A DNA stretch of 64,000 bases from UBA6163 sp041753075. GTDB taxonomy: Bacteria > Planctomycetota > Planctomycetia > Pirellulales > Pirellulaceae. The notes below the pieces were generated by a model. It had not been told where the DNA came from, ran no database searches, and saw only the letters and a list, made by a program, of their open reading frames with translations. The DNA lies in assembly GCA_041753075.1 (NCBI GenBank), contig JBGSVE010000054.1:1-64000 (forward strand), read 5' to 3'. Made by a program: the position numbers and the translations under genes. Each line of letters begins with the position of its first letter. The stretch's first letter is position 1. Below, piece after piece: positions 7,690-16,568 of the stretch.

Positions 7690-10600
7690 ATGATCGAGCG
7701 CGGCATGGATGCCGACTCCCGCAATTTCAAGTCGCGCTCGACACGATGGTTGTCGTTGGCGTTGATTATTTGCGCATGCGTGGCGGGAATCTACCTACTT
7801 GCGCCCCAAACGGTCGGTGAACAAGCACGTCGCGCAGTCCTCAATCTTCTGCGTTCACATTATTCCGGCGTGCGCGTCACGATCGGCAGCGGACGGTTCA
7901 ATTCTGCGGTTGGATTGGTTTTCGAAGACATTAGGTTTGAGTTGCCGCCAACGGCCAATCGCCGCGCCCAATCGCTGCTCAAGATCGATCGCTTGATTGT
8001 CGAAACCGATGCGAATTGGCAACGCCTCAGTGAACGCGAAAATCCGTTTTCGGCTAAACGAATTATTGCCATTGGCGTTGAACTAGATACCTGGATGGAT
8101 GCTAACGGTATGCCCTCGATGGCGCGATTGTGGCCGCCGCCGAAGATGGGTCCGGGATGTCCGCGACTTGAAGTTCGCAATGGCCGATTGCGATTTCATC
8201 CCGATAATTTGTCGGTGATCGAGTCGTCGGTGCGGCCAATCGAGTTGGACCATTTCGAGTTGGCTGTGAACTCGGTCGTGGGCGAATCGATCGAAACATC
8301 ACGGCATGCGTTTGCCGTTGAAATGTCGTCGGAGTTTGCCAAGCAGGTCAGTGCCAAGGGCACGTTCGTGGGTGGCGTGTTGGCAATCGAGGGCAGCGCC
8401 AAGAGTTTGCGTATCGATCCGGCGACGACCAGCCGGTTGCCCGGTGTGTGTGATGAAGTGGCGTTGGCGCTCAGGGGTGTTACGGCCATCGGTGACCTCC
8501 AATTTGCGGCCAAGCACAAACCGGATCTGCCGCTTGATTTCATCGTCAAATGGAACTGCGCAAACGCCACAGTCGAGCATCCATCATTGCCGCTACCGAT
8601 CGAGAGTATCAGCGGATTGATCTCGTTGCATCCGGCCGGTGTGACGCTGGAAAGTGTGCAATGTACGATTGGCGACGCCATCGCGCACATCACCGGCCAA
8701 ACCCGCGGCTTGGGCACCGACGCGGATTTAAGTCTGCGGCTTCGCGCCGCCAATTTAATGTTGAACGAACGGCTGGCGTCGGCGCTACCAATCACGGCGC
8801 AACAATCTCTTGATAAGTTTCGTCCGCGCGGGCCGATCGATATCGATACGCGAGTCGATCGCACCGCTGGCCAATGGAAGGCCGATGCTGTGGTTGATTT
8901 GCTTGGCGTCGATATCAGCGTCGATCGGTTTCCGTATCCGGTGTCGGGGTTGATTGGCAAAGTAAACTTTCGCGAATCACAGGTCTGGTCCGAGAACCTC
9001 AGTGGTCGCTTACAATCGCAACGTATCAACATCGCGTTCTTACGATCGGCACCGACCAGCGGTAAGGCAACATGGTTGACGTTGGCGGCCGACGGAGCGA
9101 TCCCGATCGACTCGACTCTGCTAACCAGCTTGACGCCGCGCGGCGAGCCGCAATCGAAGCTCGAACAATTCGTCCGCTCCTTGTCGCCGCGCGGGACCGT
9201 ACATTTGCTCGACGGTCGCTGGGACACCGATCCGGCGGGCCAAAAGACACAACGAATCGAACTGCAAGTCAACAGCGGCAATCTGCGTTACAGCGGTTTT
9301 CCTTACTCGCTTTACGATGTCACGGGGAACGTGGTTGCCGACAATGACAATGTCAAATTGATTGGTTTTCGCGGCAAAAATGGCGACAATGCGACGATCC
9401 GCTGCGAAGGGTTGTTCGAAAATTTAACGCGATCGGCGGCACGAAGTCCGCAGGGCGATTGGCAACTTGGCCTGCGTTTCAATGCCGAGAATCTGCCGTT
9501 GGACGAAACGATTCGCGCCGCCTTGCCGGCCAAGACTCAGCAGACTTGGGACGCGATCGCACCGGCGGGCGTTGTCGATCATGTCGAAGTGCAATTGTCG
9601 CACGCGCAAAGCTACACCGCACCGCGGTTGATGATCGCCGCTGAATTGGAACCGACTGCGACGGTCGACAGCCGCACGGTCAGCGTCCGCCCGACGATGT
9701 TGCCGTATCGGTTGGACTTGACCCAAGGCCGTGTACGCTACGACGGCCAGCAGGTCTGGATCGATTCGCTCGAAGCCAAACACGATTCGACGCACTTGGC
9801 CGTCGACGGTCGCTGCGTCCTGGACGCAGCGGACCAGTGGCGACTTGATTTGAATATCCGCAGCGGCAGTCGGCTGCATCCTGATTCCGAATTGATCAGC
9901 TCGCTGCCGCCGCAAATGCGCGGCGCATTCCAACGGCTGCAACTGCGCGGGCCGCTGAGCATTCGCGGTGCGACAAGTATTCTGCTACCCAGCACCGACC
10001 AACCCGAACCGACAATCGATTGGGGTTTGACCGTACAGCTTGAAGGCAATCGAATCGGCGATGTTGGACCGGTTCACGATATTCGCGGCGAGTTGATCGT
10101 CAAGGGACGACGCGACGAAGCGGTATTCAGCGCCGATGGTTTGGTCAGCATCGATTCGCTGCATATCGACGATAAACAAGTCACCTCGATTCGCGGTCCG
10201 TTTGCCGTTCGCGACGATCGCTTGATTCTGGGCGAATCGATCGCCACACTCGAGCCGCCGCCGCGAAGTTTGGCCGCTTCGAGACCACGTACGGTCAGCC
10301 CAATTCAAGGCCGTGTGTTCGACGGCGTGGCTTCGATGTCCGGCGATGTGGTTTTGTCCAACGGCAACTTTGATGTCGCGATTTCGATGGCCGACGGCGA
10401 CGTCGCGACCGCGCTGGCGGACCTCGGCGAATCGCACAGCGGTATCACTGGAAAAATCGAAGGCCGCGTTCGCTTGGAAGGCACCGTCGGCGCGGCCCAT
10501 TTGCTCAAGGGTGCCGGCAGCGGGCGGCTCAGCGATGCGAACCTATATCAATTGCCGATTCTGGTCCAAGTCTTCAATATGTTGCGCGTCAAACCGTCCG

Positions 10601-10986
10601 AAGCGGTCGCGTTCACCGATGGTGAAGTCCGCTATTCAATCTACGGCGACAACATCACGTTCGACCAATTGCAATTGTGGGGCGACCTGATTGCGTTGCA
10701 TGGGTCTGGCACGATGAACCGCACGCGCGAAGTGGATCTGTCATTCAACACGCGGGTCAGTCCCCAGAACGGTTGGAGCCAAGTGATGCGACCGTTTGGC
10801 GAAAACGAATACACACTGTGGACAATCAGCGTTAAAGGTCCGCTATCGGATCCATTGATCGAGCGACGGACACTCAACGCCGTCAATGAAACGATCGAAC
10901 GCTTGTTCCCCGGCATCGCCGTTCCAGCGGAACGACCCGGGCCCATTTCCAGCCGCGTCGATGGCTTGCGTGACAAATTTCGCTAA
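7690..10986 (+). CDS. large AsmA-family membrane-anchored protein
   Basis: 1098 residues with an N-terminal signal anchor (about residues 18-37, LSLALIICACVAGIYLLAP) and a long beta-rich remainder, as in AsmA/TamB-type proteins that bridge the inner membrane and periplasm. The C-terminal 250 residues carry the recognisable AsmA part: GITGKIEGRVRLEGTVG, GAGSGRLSDANLYQLP, FTDGEVRYSIYGDNI, LHGSGTMNRTREVDLSFNTRV and VKGPLSDPLIE. AsmA-like proteins are implicated in lipid transport to, or homeostasis of, the outer membrane. ATG 7690 is used; ATG 7705 in the same frame is an alternative. It stands alone, convergent with the next genes across a palindrome. The G+C-rich coding style matches its neighbours. 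Confidence 0.78.
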   Translation: MIERGMDADSRNFKSRSTRWLSLALIICACVAGIYLLAPQTVGEQARRAVLNLLRSHYSGVRVTIGSGRFNSAVGLVFEDIRFELPPTANRRAQSLLKIDRLIVETDANWQRLSERENPFSAKRIIAIGVELDTWMDANGMPSMARLWPPPKMGPGCPRLEVRNGRLRFHPDNLSVIESSVRPIELDHFELAVNSVVGESIETSRHAFAVEMSSEFAKQVSAKGTFVGGVLAIEGSAKSLRIDPATTSRLPGVCDEVALALRGVTAIGDLQFAAKHKPDLPLDFIVKWNCANATVEHPSLPLPIESISGLISLHPAGVTLESVQCTIGDAIAHITGQTRGLGTDADLSLRLRAANLMLNERLASALPITAQQSLDKFRPRGPIDIDTRVDRTAGQWKADAVVDLLGVDISVDRFPYPVSGLIGKVNFRESQVWSENLSGRLQSQRINIAFLRSAPTSGKATWLTLAADGAIPIDSTLLTSLTPRGEPQSKLEQFVRSLSPRGTVHLLDGRWDTDPAGQKTQRIELQVNSGNLRYSGFPYSLYDVTGNVVADNDNVKLIGFRGKNGDNATIRCEGLFENLTRSAARSPQGDWQLGLRFNAENLPLDETIRAALPAKTQQTWDAIAPAGVVDHVEVQLSHAQSYTAPRLMIAAELEPTATVDSRTVSVRPTMLPYRLDLTQGRVRYDGQQVWIDSLEAKHDSTHLAVDGRCVLDAADQWRLDLNIRSGSRLHPDSELISSLPPQMRGAFQRLQLRGPLSIRGATSILLPSTDQPEPTIDWGLTVQLEGNRIGDVGPVHDIRGELIVKGRRDEAVFSADGLVSIDSLHIDDKQVTSIRGPFAVRDDRLILGESIATLEPPPRSLAASRPRTVSPIQGRVFDGVASMSGDVVLSNGNFDVAISMADGDVATALADLGESHSGITGKIEGRVRLEGTVGAAHLLKGAGSGRLSDANLYQLPILVQVFNMLRVKPSEAVAFTDGEVRYSIYGDNITFDQLQLWGDLIALHGSGTMNRTREVDLSFNTRVSPQNGWSQVMRPFGENEYTLWTISVKGPLSDPLIERRTLNAVNETIERLFPGIAVPAERPGPISSRVDGLRDKFR

Positions 10987-10988
10987 CC

Positions 10989-11023
10989 CAGAGTAGAACC
11001 ATTGGGACAATGGTTCTACTCTG
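10989..11023. repeat. family 2 palindrome, short form
   Basis: Perfect 15-base arms (10989-11003 and 11009-11023) around a GGGAC loop, with the core GTAGAACCATT. It lies between convergent genes three bases after the AsmA-like stop, and its right arm contains the stop codon of the small minus-strand gene. It could act as a bidirectional terminator, but no T-run follows. Confidence 0.8.
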
Positions 11024-11222
11024 CTTCAGTCTCGTACAACACGATCACCATGATGTCGTTGCCCGAGAACGTGCTCATCGCGTTGCTGGTCGGCGTGTTG
11101 GAGCTGAGGTTGCCGGTGATCGAAATCACTCGCGCTCCGCTTTTGCGCATCCAACGATTGATGTCCTTTTCCATTTGGTCACGCTCGGTCTCGATGCACT
11201 TAAAAATTTTGATCTGTTGCAT
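11016..11222 (-). CDS. small conserved hypothetical protein
   Basis: A 68-residue protein beginning MQQIKIFKCIETE and ending in a beta-rich IMVIVLYETEAE. It starts 21 bases after the stop of the 605-residue zinc-ribbon protein on the same strand, so co-transcription is likely. I recall similar short proteins in planctomycetes (an IKIFKSIE... start followed by RVISISGN and a VLYE ending), but no function. No signal peptide, cysteine pair or membrane segment. Its stop codon lies inside a palindromic repeat. Confidence 0.62.
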   Translation of the reverse strand: MQQIKIFKCIETERDQMEKDINRWMRKSGARVISITGNLSSNTPTSNAMSTFSGNDIMVIVLYETEAE

Positions 11223-11243
11223 GTTCTAACTTGCGGCTGGCAA

Positions 11244-13061
11244 TCACGTGGTTGGTTTGGGGCTGACGTAAACGACCTTGACGATCGCCGGTGCATTGGC
11301 GTCCACGATCTTCGCCAAGACGATCACTTCATCACCTTCGGTCAATGAGACGCCACCAGGGACTTTCAGCAATACGCTGTTGTTGGCGCGTAATTCCAGC
11401 CACCATCCGGCCTTGTCACGGACCAATTTGCCAACGGCCAACATCCCGTCGCTGGTCCGCTTGGAATATCGCAGCCAACCGGCACAAGCACGCTCCATGT
11501 CCTGCATCAAGCCAGCTTTCTGGACTCGGTCGAGCACCGCGGCCGTTTCGAGTTGTGATGAGTCTTGATCGAACGTTCCCAGATGCGAGATCGCGGCGTA
11601 CAAGTTGGCCTTGGCCTTGAGCAATCCGCTGGCGTCGCTGGGGTCCGGGTACTGGGTCACCGAAGTGATGGCGGAATCAGCGTTGGCAATCGCGGCGACG
11701 AGTGGTTCCGAGGCGGCGGGCGCAAACGAAATCCGCTGGCGGGGAATGTTTATTTTGGGCTTTTCCTGTTCCGCGTTGACGGCTGGTGCAGTGATGGTCG
11801 AATCCGCGGGCGACTGGGTTTTGGCCGGCTCTGGTGTTATCGGTTCAACCATTGCCGGTTCTGGTGTCACCGGTTCAACGATTGCTGGCTCCGGTGAAAT
11901 TGGCGGCAACGAAATTTCGGGGACCGCCGATTCATTTGGCGTCGGTTCGACCGGTGGCTTTGGCTTTGCCGCCTTTTGTTCCGCTGGATCGCCTGGTGGA
12001 ATGTCGTTGAGCAGGTCCGCCGGCAACCCGAACGCCGAATGGTCTTCCACGGGTTTGCGTGAAACCGTCACCGGCGGATCTTCTGGTATCCGGCGCATTT
12101 TTGGCATGACAGGCTCGTCGTTGAGCATGGTCGATACGTCGTCAGCCTCGGCCAGGTCGGCGGCCAGAGATCGTCCAGTCAGTTTCCCGCCATCGCGCGG
12201 AGCAACCGGTATGTCGTCGACGTCCATTGCTTGATTCGCGTAGCCTTGATTGGCGTAGGCCAACGTCGATGAGTTGCCATTAAACGGCCAAAATCCCCAA
12301 TCCGGCTTCTGGCCAAACAGCGTCAACACGAGTCCCGCCAACGGCACGGCAAGCAAGCCGCCTAAAATGATTCCCAAGCCTGTGCGAACCATCGAGCCTT
12401 TCGGTTTAGCGCGTGGTTTGGCGGTCAACTTCGGTTGTGAATACTCGTGCCGCACCGCCGATGACATCGGACGCGGAGCAACCGGCCCCGTCACCGGAAC
12501 GCCTTGAACATTTTCATCGAATGTCCGGTGCGAATCATTCGTGCCAGCACTTTCATATCGCCCGTCGCTGGCGACCAACAGTCCGCTGCCATCATCCGAA
12601 TCAAAATCAACCGCTGGGTAATTGATGTCACTTGCATCACCGCTGATGGCCATCATTTCGCCAGTTTCCGACAACGGGTCATCGAAATCGCTCTGCTCCG
12701 CGTCGATTTCGATGGTTTCGCCGTCGAACGTTTCCTCGAAATAATCGCCGTTCAAACCAAGCGGTTCGATCCGCATTTCGCCGCTGGCCGCCGGCAAGAC
12801 TTCGCGATGACCGCCGGTATAACCGGATAAATGAGCGGTGCCAAAAGTTGCGGTTCCGGGTGCGAACGAAGCGAGCTCAATCGGTTGGTTATCGGCACCA
12901 ATCAACACTGCCATCGGCGGAACTCGCTGGCCCAGCATCTCCAACGCAAAGGTCTCGTTGCACCATGGACATCGCAGACCCACACCCGCAGGCAACTCCA
13001 CATCGGGAATGCGGAATTTTTCTTCGCAGCGCGGACAATCAACGGTGCTCATGATCGGCAA
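11244..13061 (-). CDS. MJ0042-type zinc-ribbon, proline-rich single-pass membrane protein
   Basis: 605 residues; ATG 13061 or, three codons in, ATG 13052. The N-terminus is a zinc ribbon with two CxxC knuckles (CPRC near residue 9, CPWC near 31) of the MJ0042 type. A long acidic segment follows (about 95-165). One membrane helix lies at about 228-248 (GLGIILGGLLAVPLAGLVLTLF). Then comes a Pro/Glu-rich spacer with near repeats of the unit PEPA-[IM]-VEP-[VI]-T (about 385-410), and a C-terminal domain (about 445-605) with a WLRYSKRTSDGMLAVGKLV segment. Such proteins are common and uncharacterised in planctomycetes. The topology suggests a cytoplasmic ribbon and a periplasmic C-terminal domain; that is inference. 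It is the first gene of a pair with the 68-residue protein. Confidence 0.7.
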   Translation of the reverse strand: MPIMSTVDCPRCEEKFRIPDVELPAGVGLRCPWCNETFALEMLGQRVPPMAVLIGADNQPIELASFAPGTATFGTAHLSGYTGGHREVLPAASGEMRIEPLGLNGDYFEETFDGETIEIDAEQSDFDDPLSETGEMMAISGDASDINYPAVDFDSDDGSGLLVASDGRYESAGTNDSHRTFDENVQGVPVTGPVAPRPMSSAVRHEYSQPKLTAKPRAKPKGSMVRTGLGIILGGLLAVPLAGLVLTLFGQKPDWGFWPFNGNSSTLAYANQGYANQAMDVDDIPVAPRDGGKLTGRSLAADLAEADDVSTMLNDEPVMPKMRRIPEDPPVTVSRKPVEDHSAFGLPADLLNDIPPGDPAEQKAAKPKPPVEPTPNESAVPEISLPPISPEPAIVEPVTPEPAMVEPITPEPAKTQSPADSTITAPAVNAEQEKPKINIPRQRISFAPAASEPLVAAIANADSAITSVTQYPDPSDASGLLKAKANLYAAISHLGTFDQDSSQLETAAVLDRVQKAGLMQDMERACAGWLRYSKRTSDGMLAVGKLVRDKAGWWLELRANNSVLLKVPGGVSLTEGDEVIVLAKIVDANAPAIVKVVYVSPKPTT

Positions 13062-13204
13062 GACCTCGAATCGAGAAGGTGGTCGTCCCGGCGGACGGAC
13101 CGCTATAGTATGACCTGTAATCGTCCAGCCGTCAGCAACTGGGACTCATCCGGTCATTGTTTTTGGGGCGGTCGCGTCAAGCCCTGCCGCTTACGCGTCA
13201 CGGC
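13062..13204. other. intergenic region with short repeats
   Basis: 143 bases between two minus-strand genes. It contains TCAAGCCCTGCCG (13177-13189), repeated at 13230-13242 inside the end of the next gene, and most of the 18-base element shared with 42843-42860. The promoter of the zinc-ribbon gene should lie here; a TACTAT-like -10 is visible on the minus strand near 13104, but no convincing -35. Confidence 0.45.
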
Positions 13205-13208
13205 TCAC
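13191..13208 (-). repeat. GTGAGCCGTGACGCGTAA element
   Basis: On the minus strand this 18-base stretch differs at two positions from 42843-42860 (GTGAGCCGCGACGCGTCA). The TGA in its first bases is the stop codon of the enolase-superfamily gene, so the repeat appears to be placed exactly at the gene end. Confidence 0.55.
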
Positions 13209-14560
13209 TGGTAACCCAGGCCATGCCCATCAAGCCCTGCCGTTGGCAAACAACCATCGCGAACATCGAACATGCCGGGATACAAGGCCCGCCACGGGTC
13301 ATTCGCCGCGGGACAATATTGGCGACCGTTACTTTCAATCGCCATCACGCGGGGAATGTGTGCAGCCAACGACGCGCTGTGCAACAGCGAAGCACCGACG
13401 CAAGTCAAATCTTGGACGCACAAATACAGGTTCTCGTGGGTCGCCAACGCTGCCATCAACAGTGCCTCGCTGTGCCCCTTACACGCCTTCAACGCCACAC
13501 CGCTGTACCCTTGCTCGACCGCCAATCGCAAACTTGCCAAGTCAACCAGCGATTCGTCGATCACCACCGGCAACCGCCGCGCCACCTCGTGCATCACATT
13601 CTCCGGATGGCTGGCCAAATCGCGATGCGTCGGTTGCTCGATATAGGCAATCGATTCCAGCGCCGCCGGAGCTTTTGCCGCCAGCGCGTCGATCAACTCG
13701 AGCACATATTTTGCCGATTCACAACGCTCGTTGAAATCCAGCGAATAGGTCCAGCGAGTTTGTGGACTCGCTGCGGTGGCGACGCGATGAATTCCGACCA
13801 CGCGCTCGACATCCCAATCGAATGCGTCGCCGGCCAATTTGATTTTCAAATGAGTCAGCCCGTCGCGCGCAATCCAAGCGGCCAACGTTTCCGGCAAACC
13901 GTCGCCCACGGGCCTCCGTAGCTCGGCGTCGTCCAATACGTCGAGTGCACCAACAAGATGATACAACGGCATCGAAGGCGCTGGCCGCGCGGCAATCGAT
14001 TCGTCGAGATAACGACCGGCGTATTGTGATCCGAGGTAATGCGACAAATCGAAATTGACGAAATCGCGACCCAGTAACGCGAAGCTCGACATGCCGAACG
14101 CCTTGCCGTGAGCGTCGAACAGCGCCGCTTCGATCGGCGACGCCGCTAACAGCACCGCCAGCGGTGGTATCGGCGTAGAAAGCGACAACTCATCGCCCAA
14201 TTCGATCGCCAAACGGTCACGAATCACCGCAAATCCGTGGCAAATTTCCAGCGGATGCCCGGCAATCTGCGCCGACATAAGTGCTTCGGCTAACCGGTTG
14301 GCAAGTGTGACCAAAACCGCCAGCTTATCGATTTCAGGTTGGGTCGGTGTCGGCCACGCCCACACCACACCCATCGTCATCGAACCAAAACCGCAGCGTG
14401 TTCCCACCGCTTGCTTACCGTCGCGCAGCTCGCCATCACAGCGAACATTGAGCAAGGTCACGTCGCTCACCACACGTCCGCCGAATTTCATCGGCGCACG
14501 GTATTGATACGTTTCGGTACTGAGATGAAAGGTGTAGCGAACCAGATCGGTCAAACGCAT
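13205..14560 (-). CDS. enolase superfamily (mandelate racemase / muconate lactonizing type) enzyme
   Basis: 451 residues. The N-terminal capping domain (to about residue 165) is followed by a TIM barrel with the superfamily catalytic series in order: HLKIKL (KxK on the second strand), LDFNE (Asp metal ligand), IEQP (Glu ligand), VIDES (Asp ligand), and a sixth-strand lysine in GVALKACKGHSEA. The paired lysines place it with the muconate-lactonizing-enzyme-like subgroup (cycloisomerases, dipeptide epimerases, OSB synthase) rather than the Lys/His mandelate racemase group. The substrate is unknown. It is somewhat longer than the usual 350-400 residues, with inserts in the capping domain and around the AARPAPSMPLYHLVGAL segment. 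It follows the response regulator gene on the same strand after six bases. Confidence 0.78.
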   Translation of the reverse strand: MRLTDLVRYTFHLSTETYQYRAPMKFGGRVVSDVTLLNVRCDGELRDGKQAVGTRCGFGSMTMGVVWAWPTPTQPEIDKLAVLVTLANRLAEALMSAQIAGHPLEICHGFAVIRDRLAIELGDELSLSTPIPPLAVLLAASPIEAALFDAHGKAFGMSSFALLGRDFVNFDLSHYLGSQYAGRYLDESIAARPAPSMPLYHLVGALDVLDDAELRRPVGDGLPETLAAWIARDGLTHLKIKLAGDAFDWDVERVVGIHRVATAASPQTRWTYSLDFNERCESAKYVLELIDALAAKAPAALESIAYIEQPTHRDLASHPENVMHEVARRLPVVIDESLVDLASLRLAVEQGYSGVALKACKGHSEALLMAALATHENLYLCVQDLTCVGASLLHSASLAAHIPRVMAIESNGRQYCPAANDPWRALYPGMFDVRDGCLPTAGLDGHGLGYQ

Positions 14561-14566
14561 GCAGCA

Positions 14567-15199
14567 TCAAACCAAATTCTTGCGAACGGCCCACACCGCA
14601 GCTTGGGTTCGATCGGTAACACCAATCTTGCGCAAGATGTGCTGGACGTGTTCCTTGACCGTTTCGTAGCTGATGCCCAACATCTTAGCGATCTCTTTGT
14701 TGGTCAAACCCAGGGCCATTTGGCGCAACACTTCGCTCTCGCGTTGGGTCAGCGGGACTTCGATATCGCCGGACAAACGCGGTGCCGCCAGCGCACCGGT
14801 GACGCGGCGAAGTTCTTCCCGCGTCCACGCCGAGTCGCCTGTCGCTGCGGTTCGAATCGCCGACAACAATTTCTCGCGCGGGGCGCTCTTAAGCACATAA
14901 CCAGCCGCGCCCAATGCCACCGCGCGGGCGATGTACGTAGGATTGTCGTAAGCGGAAAACAGCACGATCGGCAATTCAGGGAAGTCAAGTTTCAAGCGTC
15001 CAAGCGTGTTCAACCCATCGCCGCCTTCCATGCGGATGTCCATCAGCAACACGTCAGGCGCTTTTTGATTGACCAGCTTGATCGTCTCGGCAGCATTGGA
15101 CGCTTCGTTGACGATGCTGATTTCCGTACCCTGCACGGCGATCTTAAGCCCCAGTAAAACGACCTCGTGATCGTCAACGGCAAGTACTTTAATACCCAT
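14567..15199 (-). CDS. NarL/LuxR-type response regulator
   Basis: 210 residues. The receiver domain (1 to about 120) has the acidic pair AVDDHE at residues 9-10, phospho-acceptor Asp54 in LLMDIRM, the Ser in LFSAYD, and Lys in YVLKSAP. A LuxR-type helix-turn-helix follows (about 147-210) with LTQRESEVLRQMALGLTNKEIAKML and YETVKEHVQHILRKI. It should be a DNA-binding transcription regulator controlled by phosphorylation. No cognate sensor kinase is adjacent. The downstream enolase-superfamily gene is only six bases away on the same strand, so the two are probably one transcript. Confidence 0.88.
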   Translation of the reverse strand: MGIKVLAVDDHEVVLLGLKIAVQGTEISIVNEASNAAETIKLVNQKAPDVLLMDIRMEGGDGLNTLGRLKLDFPELPIVLFSAYDNPTYIARAVALGAAGYVLKSAPREKLLSAIRTAATGDSAWTREELRRVTGALAAPRLSGDIEVPLTQRESEVLRQMALGLTNKEIAKMLGISYETVKEHVQHILRKIGVTDRTQAAVWAVRKNLV

Positions 15200-15470
15200 T
15201 TTCTGTTTTCGTCCTTCAGGAGGTTTCTTTCATGGAGGTTAATTCAGGCTCGCTTCGCCGAGTTCTCGGGGGGGAAGCACCAGACCACCAACTCAAGTGC
15301 AGATCACATACCGCCCACCACAGTTGGGTTCGTGTCATTCTACCAACCCGGATAGCCCTTTCTGCCGATTGGACGAGAACAGCGACGGTAATACTCAAAA
15401 TTCCGGCTATTTTCTCGTTCTTTTTTTTCGTTTCTAGCTATTTTGGGTGTAAGTCGTTCCACCGTCGGCT
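15200..15470. other. non-coding region upstream of the response regulator
   Basis: 271 bases with no credible gene. It contains a T-rich run (about 15420-15430) close to the 3' end of the cinA-like gene and presumably the promoter of the minus-strand regulator gene. The ribosome site for that gene may be the GAAGGA about 13 bases before its ATG. Confidence 0.45.
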
Positions 15471-15995
15471 CTATTTGATGGCATTCTGGCGGCTATGTCC
15501 ATCACCCTCAATCGCTTTTGCGGCAATTCGCAATAAAATTGCCGCGGCTTCTCGCTGGCGAGCGACTCGACCCACCCCAGACAGCATCGTTTTGATGAAT
15601 GTTGTGTCATCCGTTTCACCGATTCGTTGAGATATTCCCAAAAAAACGACACCGTCGCACTCCGGCGGTGCACCGGGGCCAAGGTGCCCGGTAATCACCA
15701 CGGCAAAATCCGCTTCGCTGGTCGAGCGCAGGGCGCCGTGGGCCATTTGGCAAGCGACCTCGGCGCTTTCTGCCGTGTGCGATTGGATCGAATCGGCGCT
15801 GACGCCGAGCCATTGGATTTTTGTTTGCTCGCGGTAGGTCACCGCCGAGCCGCAAAACCAACGCGAGATTCCTGGGATCGCGGCCAATGTTGCCGCAGCC
15901 AATCCGCCGGTGCAGCTTTCGGCCAAGACAATGCGTCGATCGCGCTTACGCAGCGCTCGGTTTAAGTCTTCGGCGGCGCGGCATAGATCATTCAC
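15471..15995 (-). CDS. CinA C-terminal domain protein (nicotinamide-nucleotide amidase type)
   Basis: 174 residues corresponding to the stand-alone C-terminal CinA domain: LAESCTGGLAAATLAAIPGISRWF, the GSAVTYREQTK strand, HTAESAEVACQMAHGAL and VITGHLGPG. Family members deamidate nicotinamide mononucleotide in pyridine nucleotide salvage. The GTG at 15995 is chosen because its G is the last base of the upstream TAG stop (TAGTG), a classic coupling junction, and because the homologous region begins right after it. The neighbouring genes are TadE/TadG-like proteins, an unrelated role, so the link may be fortuitous. One residue stretch (GAPPECDGVVFLGI) departs from typical members. Confidence 0.78.
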   Translation of the reverse strand: MNDLCRAAEDLNRALRKRDRRIVLAESCTGGLAAATLAAIPGISRWFCGSAVTYREQTKIQWLGVSADSIQSHTAESAEVACQMAHGALRSTSEADFAVVITGHLGPGAPPECDGVVFLGISQRIGETDDTTFIKTMLSGVGRVARQREAAAILLRIAAKAIEGDGHSRQNAIK

Positions 15996-16495
15996 TAGAC
16001 GTCGAGTGGCTCGGGGTTTTCGAGGTCTTCGGCGTTCTGGGCGGCTGCTTCGGGGACCAGGTACGCTTGGTTTTCGTGATCGAGCGTAGTCATGGTAACA
16101 ATGTTGTTGCCAGGCAAGAACGATGGCGGCACCCAGGTGTTCTGCGCATAGTTGCAACTGATTTGCACCGACACCTGTGTCGTGGTGGAGGTGATGGTCG
16201 CCGGCGTGACCGTCACGTTGCTGACGACGATTCCGTGTGCGTTAAGCAACGCGTTGGCTTTGTTATACACATCATTGGAATTCGCTCCGGCAATCACACC
16301 GGCGCGGGCCGCTTCATAGGCGATTTGGTCGATCGCTTGCCGCACGAACATGTACCGCGCCAACTCGAGGCTGGCGAAGATCGTCGTGAACAAGACAGTT
16401 GCACAAACCGCAAACTCGACGGTGTAAGCACCACGCCGACGGCGCGGGCAGCCAGTTGATATTGGGCGACGAGTCGTTGTTGCTTGAGTACGCAT
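15995..16495 (-). CDS. TadE-like membrane protein
   Basis: 166 residues from ATG 16495. A basic N-terminus (PRRRRGAYTVEFAV) leads into one membrane helix (about residues 25-45) containing the TadE hallmark Glu in YTVEFA and the following ELARYMFVRQAIDQIAYEAARAG segment. The remainder is a Thr/Val-rich extracytoplasmic beta domain. TadE-type proteins are minor pseudopilins of Tad pili. An in-frame GTG at 16546 would add 17 residues encoded by a hairpin and low-complexity DNA, so it is rejected. It is fourth in a minus-strand series DUF4114, TadE, TadG-vWA, TadE, CinA, and its stop overlaps the cinA-like start by one base. Confidence 0.75.
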   Translation of the reverse strand: MRTQATTTRRPISTGCPRRRRGAYTVEFAVCATVLFTTIFASLELARYMFVRQAIDQIAYEAARAGVIAGANSNDVYNKANALLNAHGIVVSNVTVTPATITSTTTQVSVQISCNYAQNTWVPPSFLPGNNIVTMTTLDHENQAYLVPEAAAQNAEDLENPEPLDV

Positions 16496-16534
16496 GATTG
16501 TGGAGTTGAGACGGGAGACGGGAGAAGGGAGAGG

Positions 16535-16560
16535 TGCGCCAGACACGATTGTCTGGCGCA
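16535..16560. repeat. hairpin between tadG-like and tadE-like genes
   Basis: Arms TGCGCCAGAC (16535-16544) and GTCTGGCGCA (16551-16560) are perfect complements around ACGATT. The arms share the CGCCAGAC string of repeat family 1. Next to it (16505-16530) is a purine-rich GGGAGAC-type short tandem stretch. Confidence 0.7.
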
Positions 16561-16568
16561 GACCAATA

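Noticed and set aside
8196..9281. Long open frame (361 codons) on the minus strand inside the AsmA-like gene
   Set aside because: It is antisense to a long conserved frame, lacks a plausible leader and motifs, and such shadows are expected where the coding strand avoids certain codons.
13177..13242. 13-base direct repeat TCAAGCCCTGCCG (13177-13189 and 13230-13242) around the enolase gene end
   Set aside because: Flanks the GTGAGCC element but no mobile gene lies between, and one copy is coding; too little to call a target-site duplication.
13157..13921. 254-codon plus-strand frame opposite the enolase-superfamily gene
   Set aside because: The composition is His/Arg/Gln-rich as in antisense shadows, and the minus-strand gene has clear catalytic motifs.
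14339..15157. 272-codon plus-strand frame opposite the response regulator
   Set aside because: Antisense to an unmistakable receiver and HTH protein; no ribosome site.
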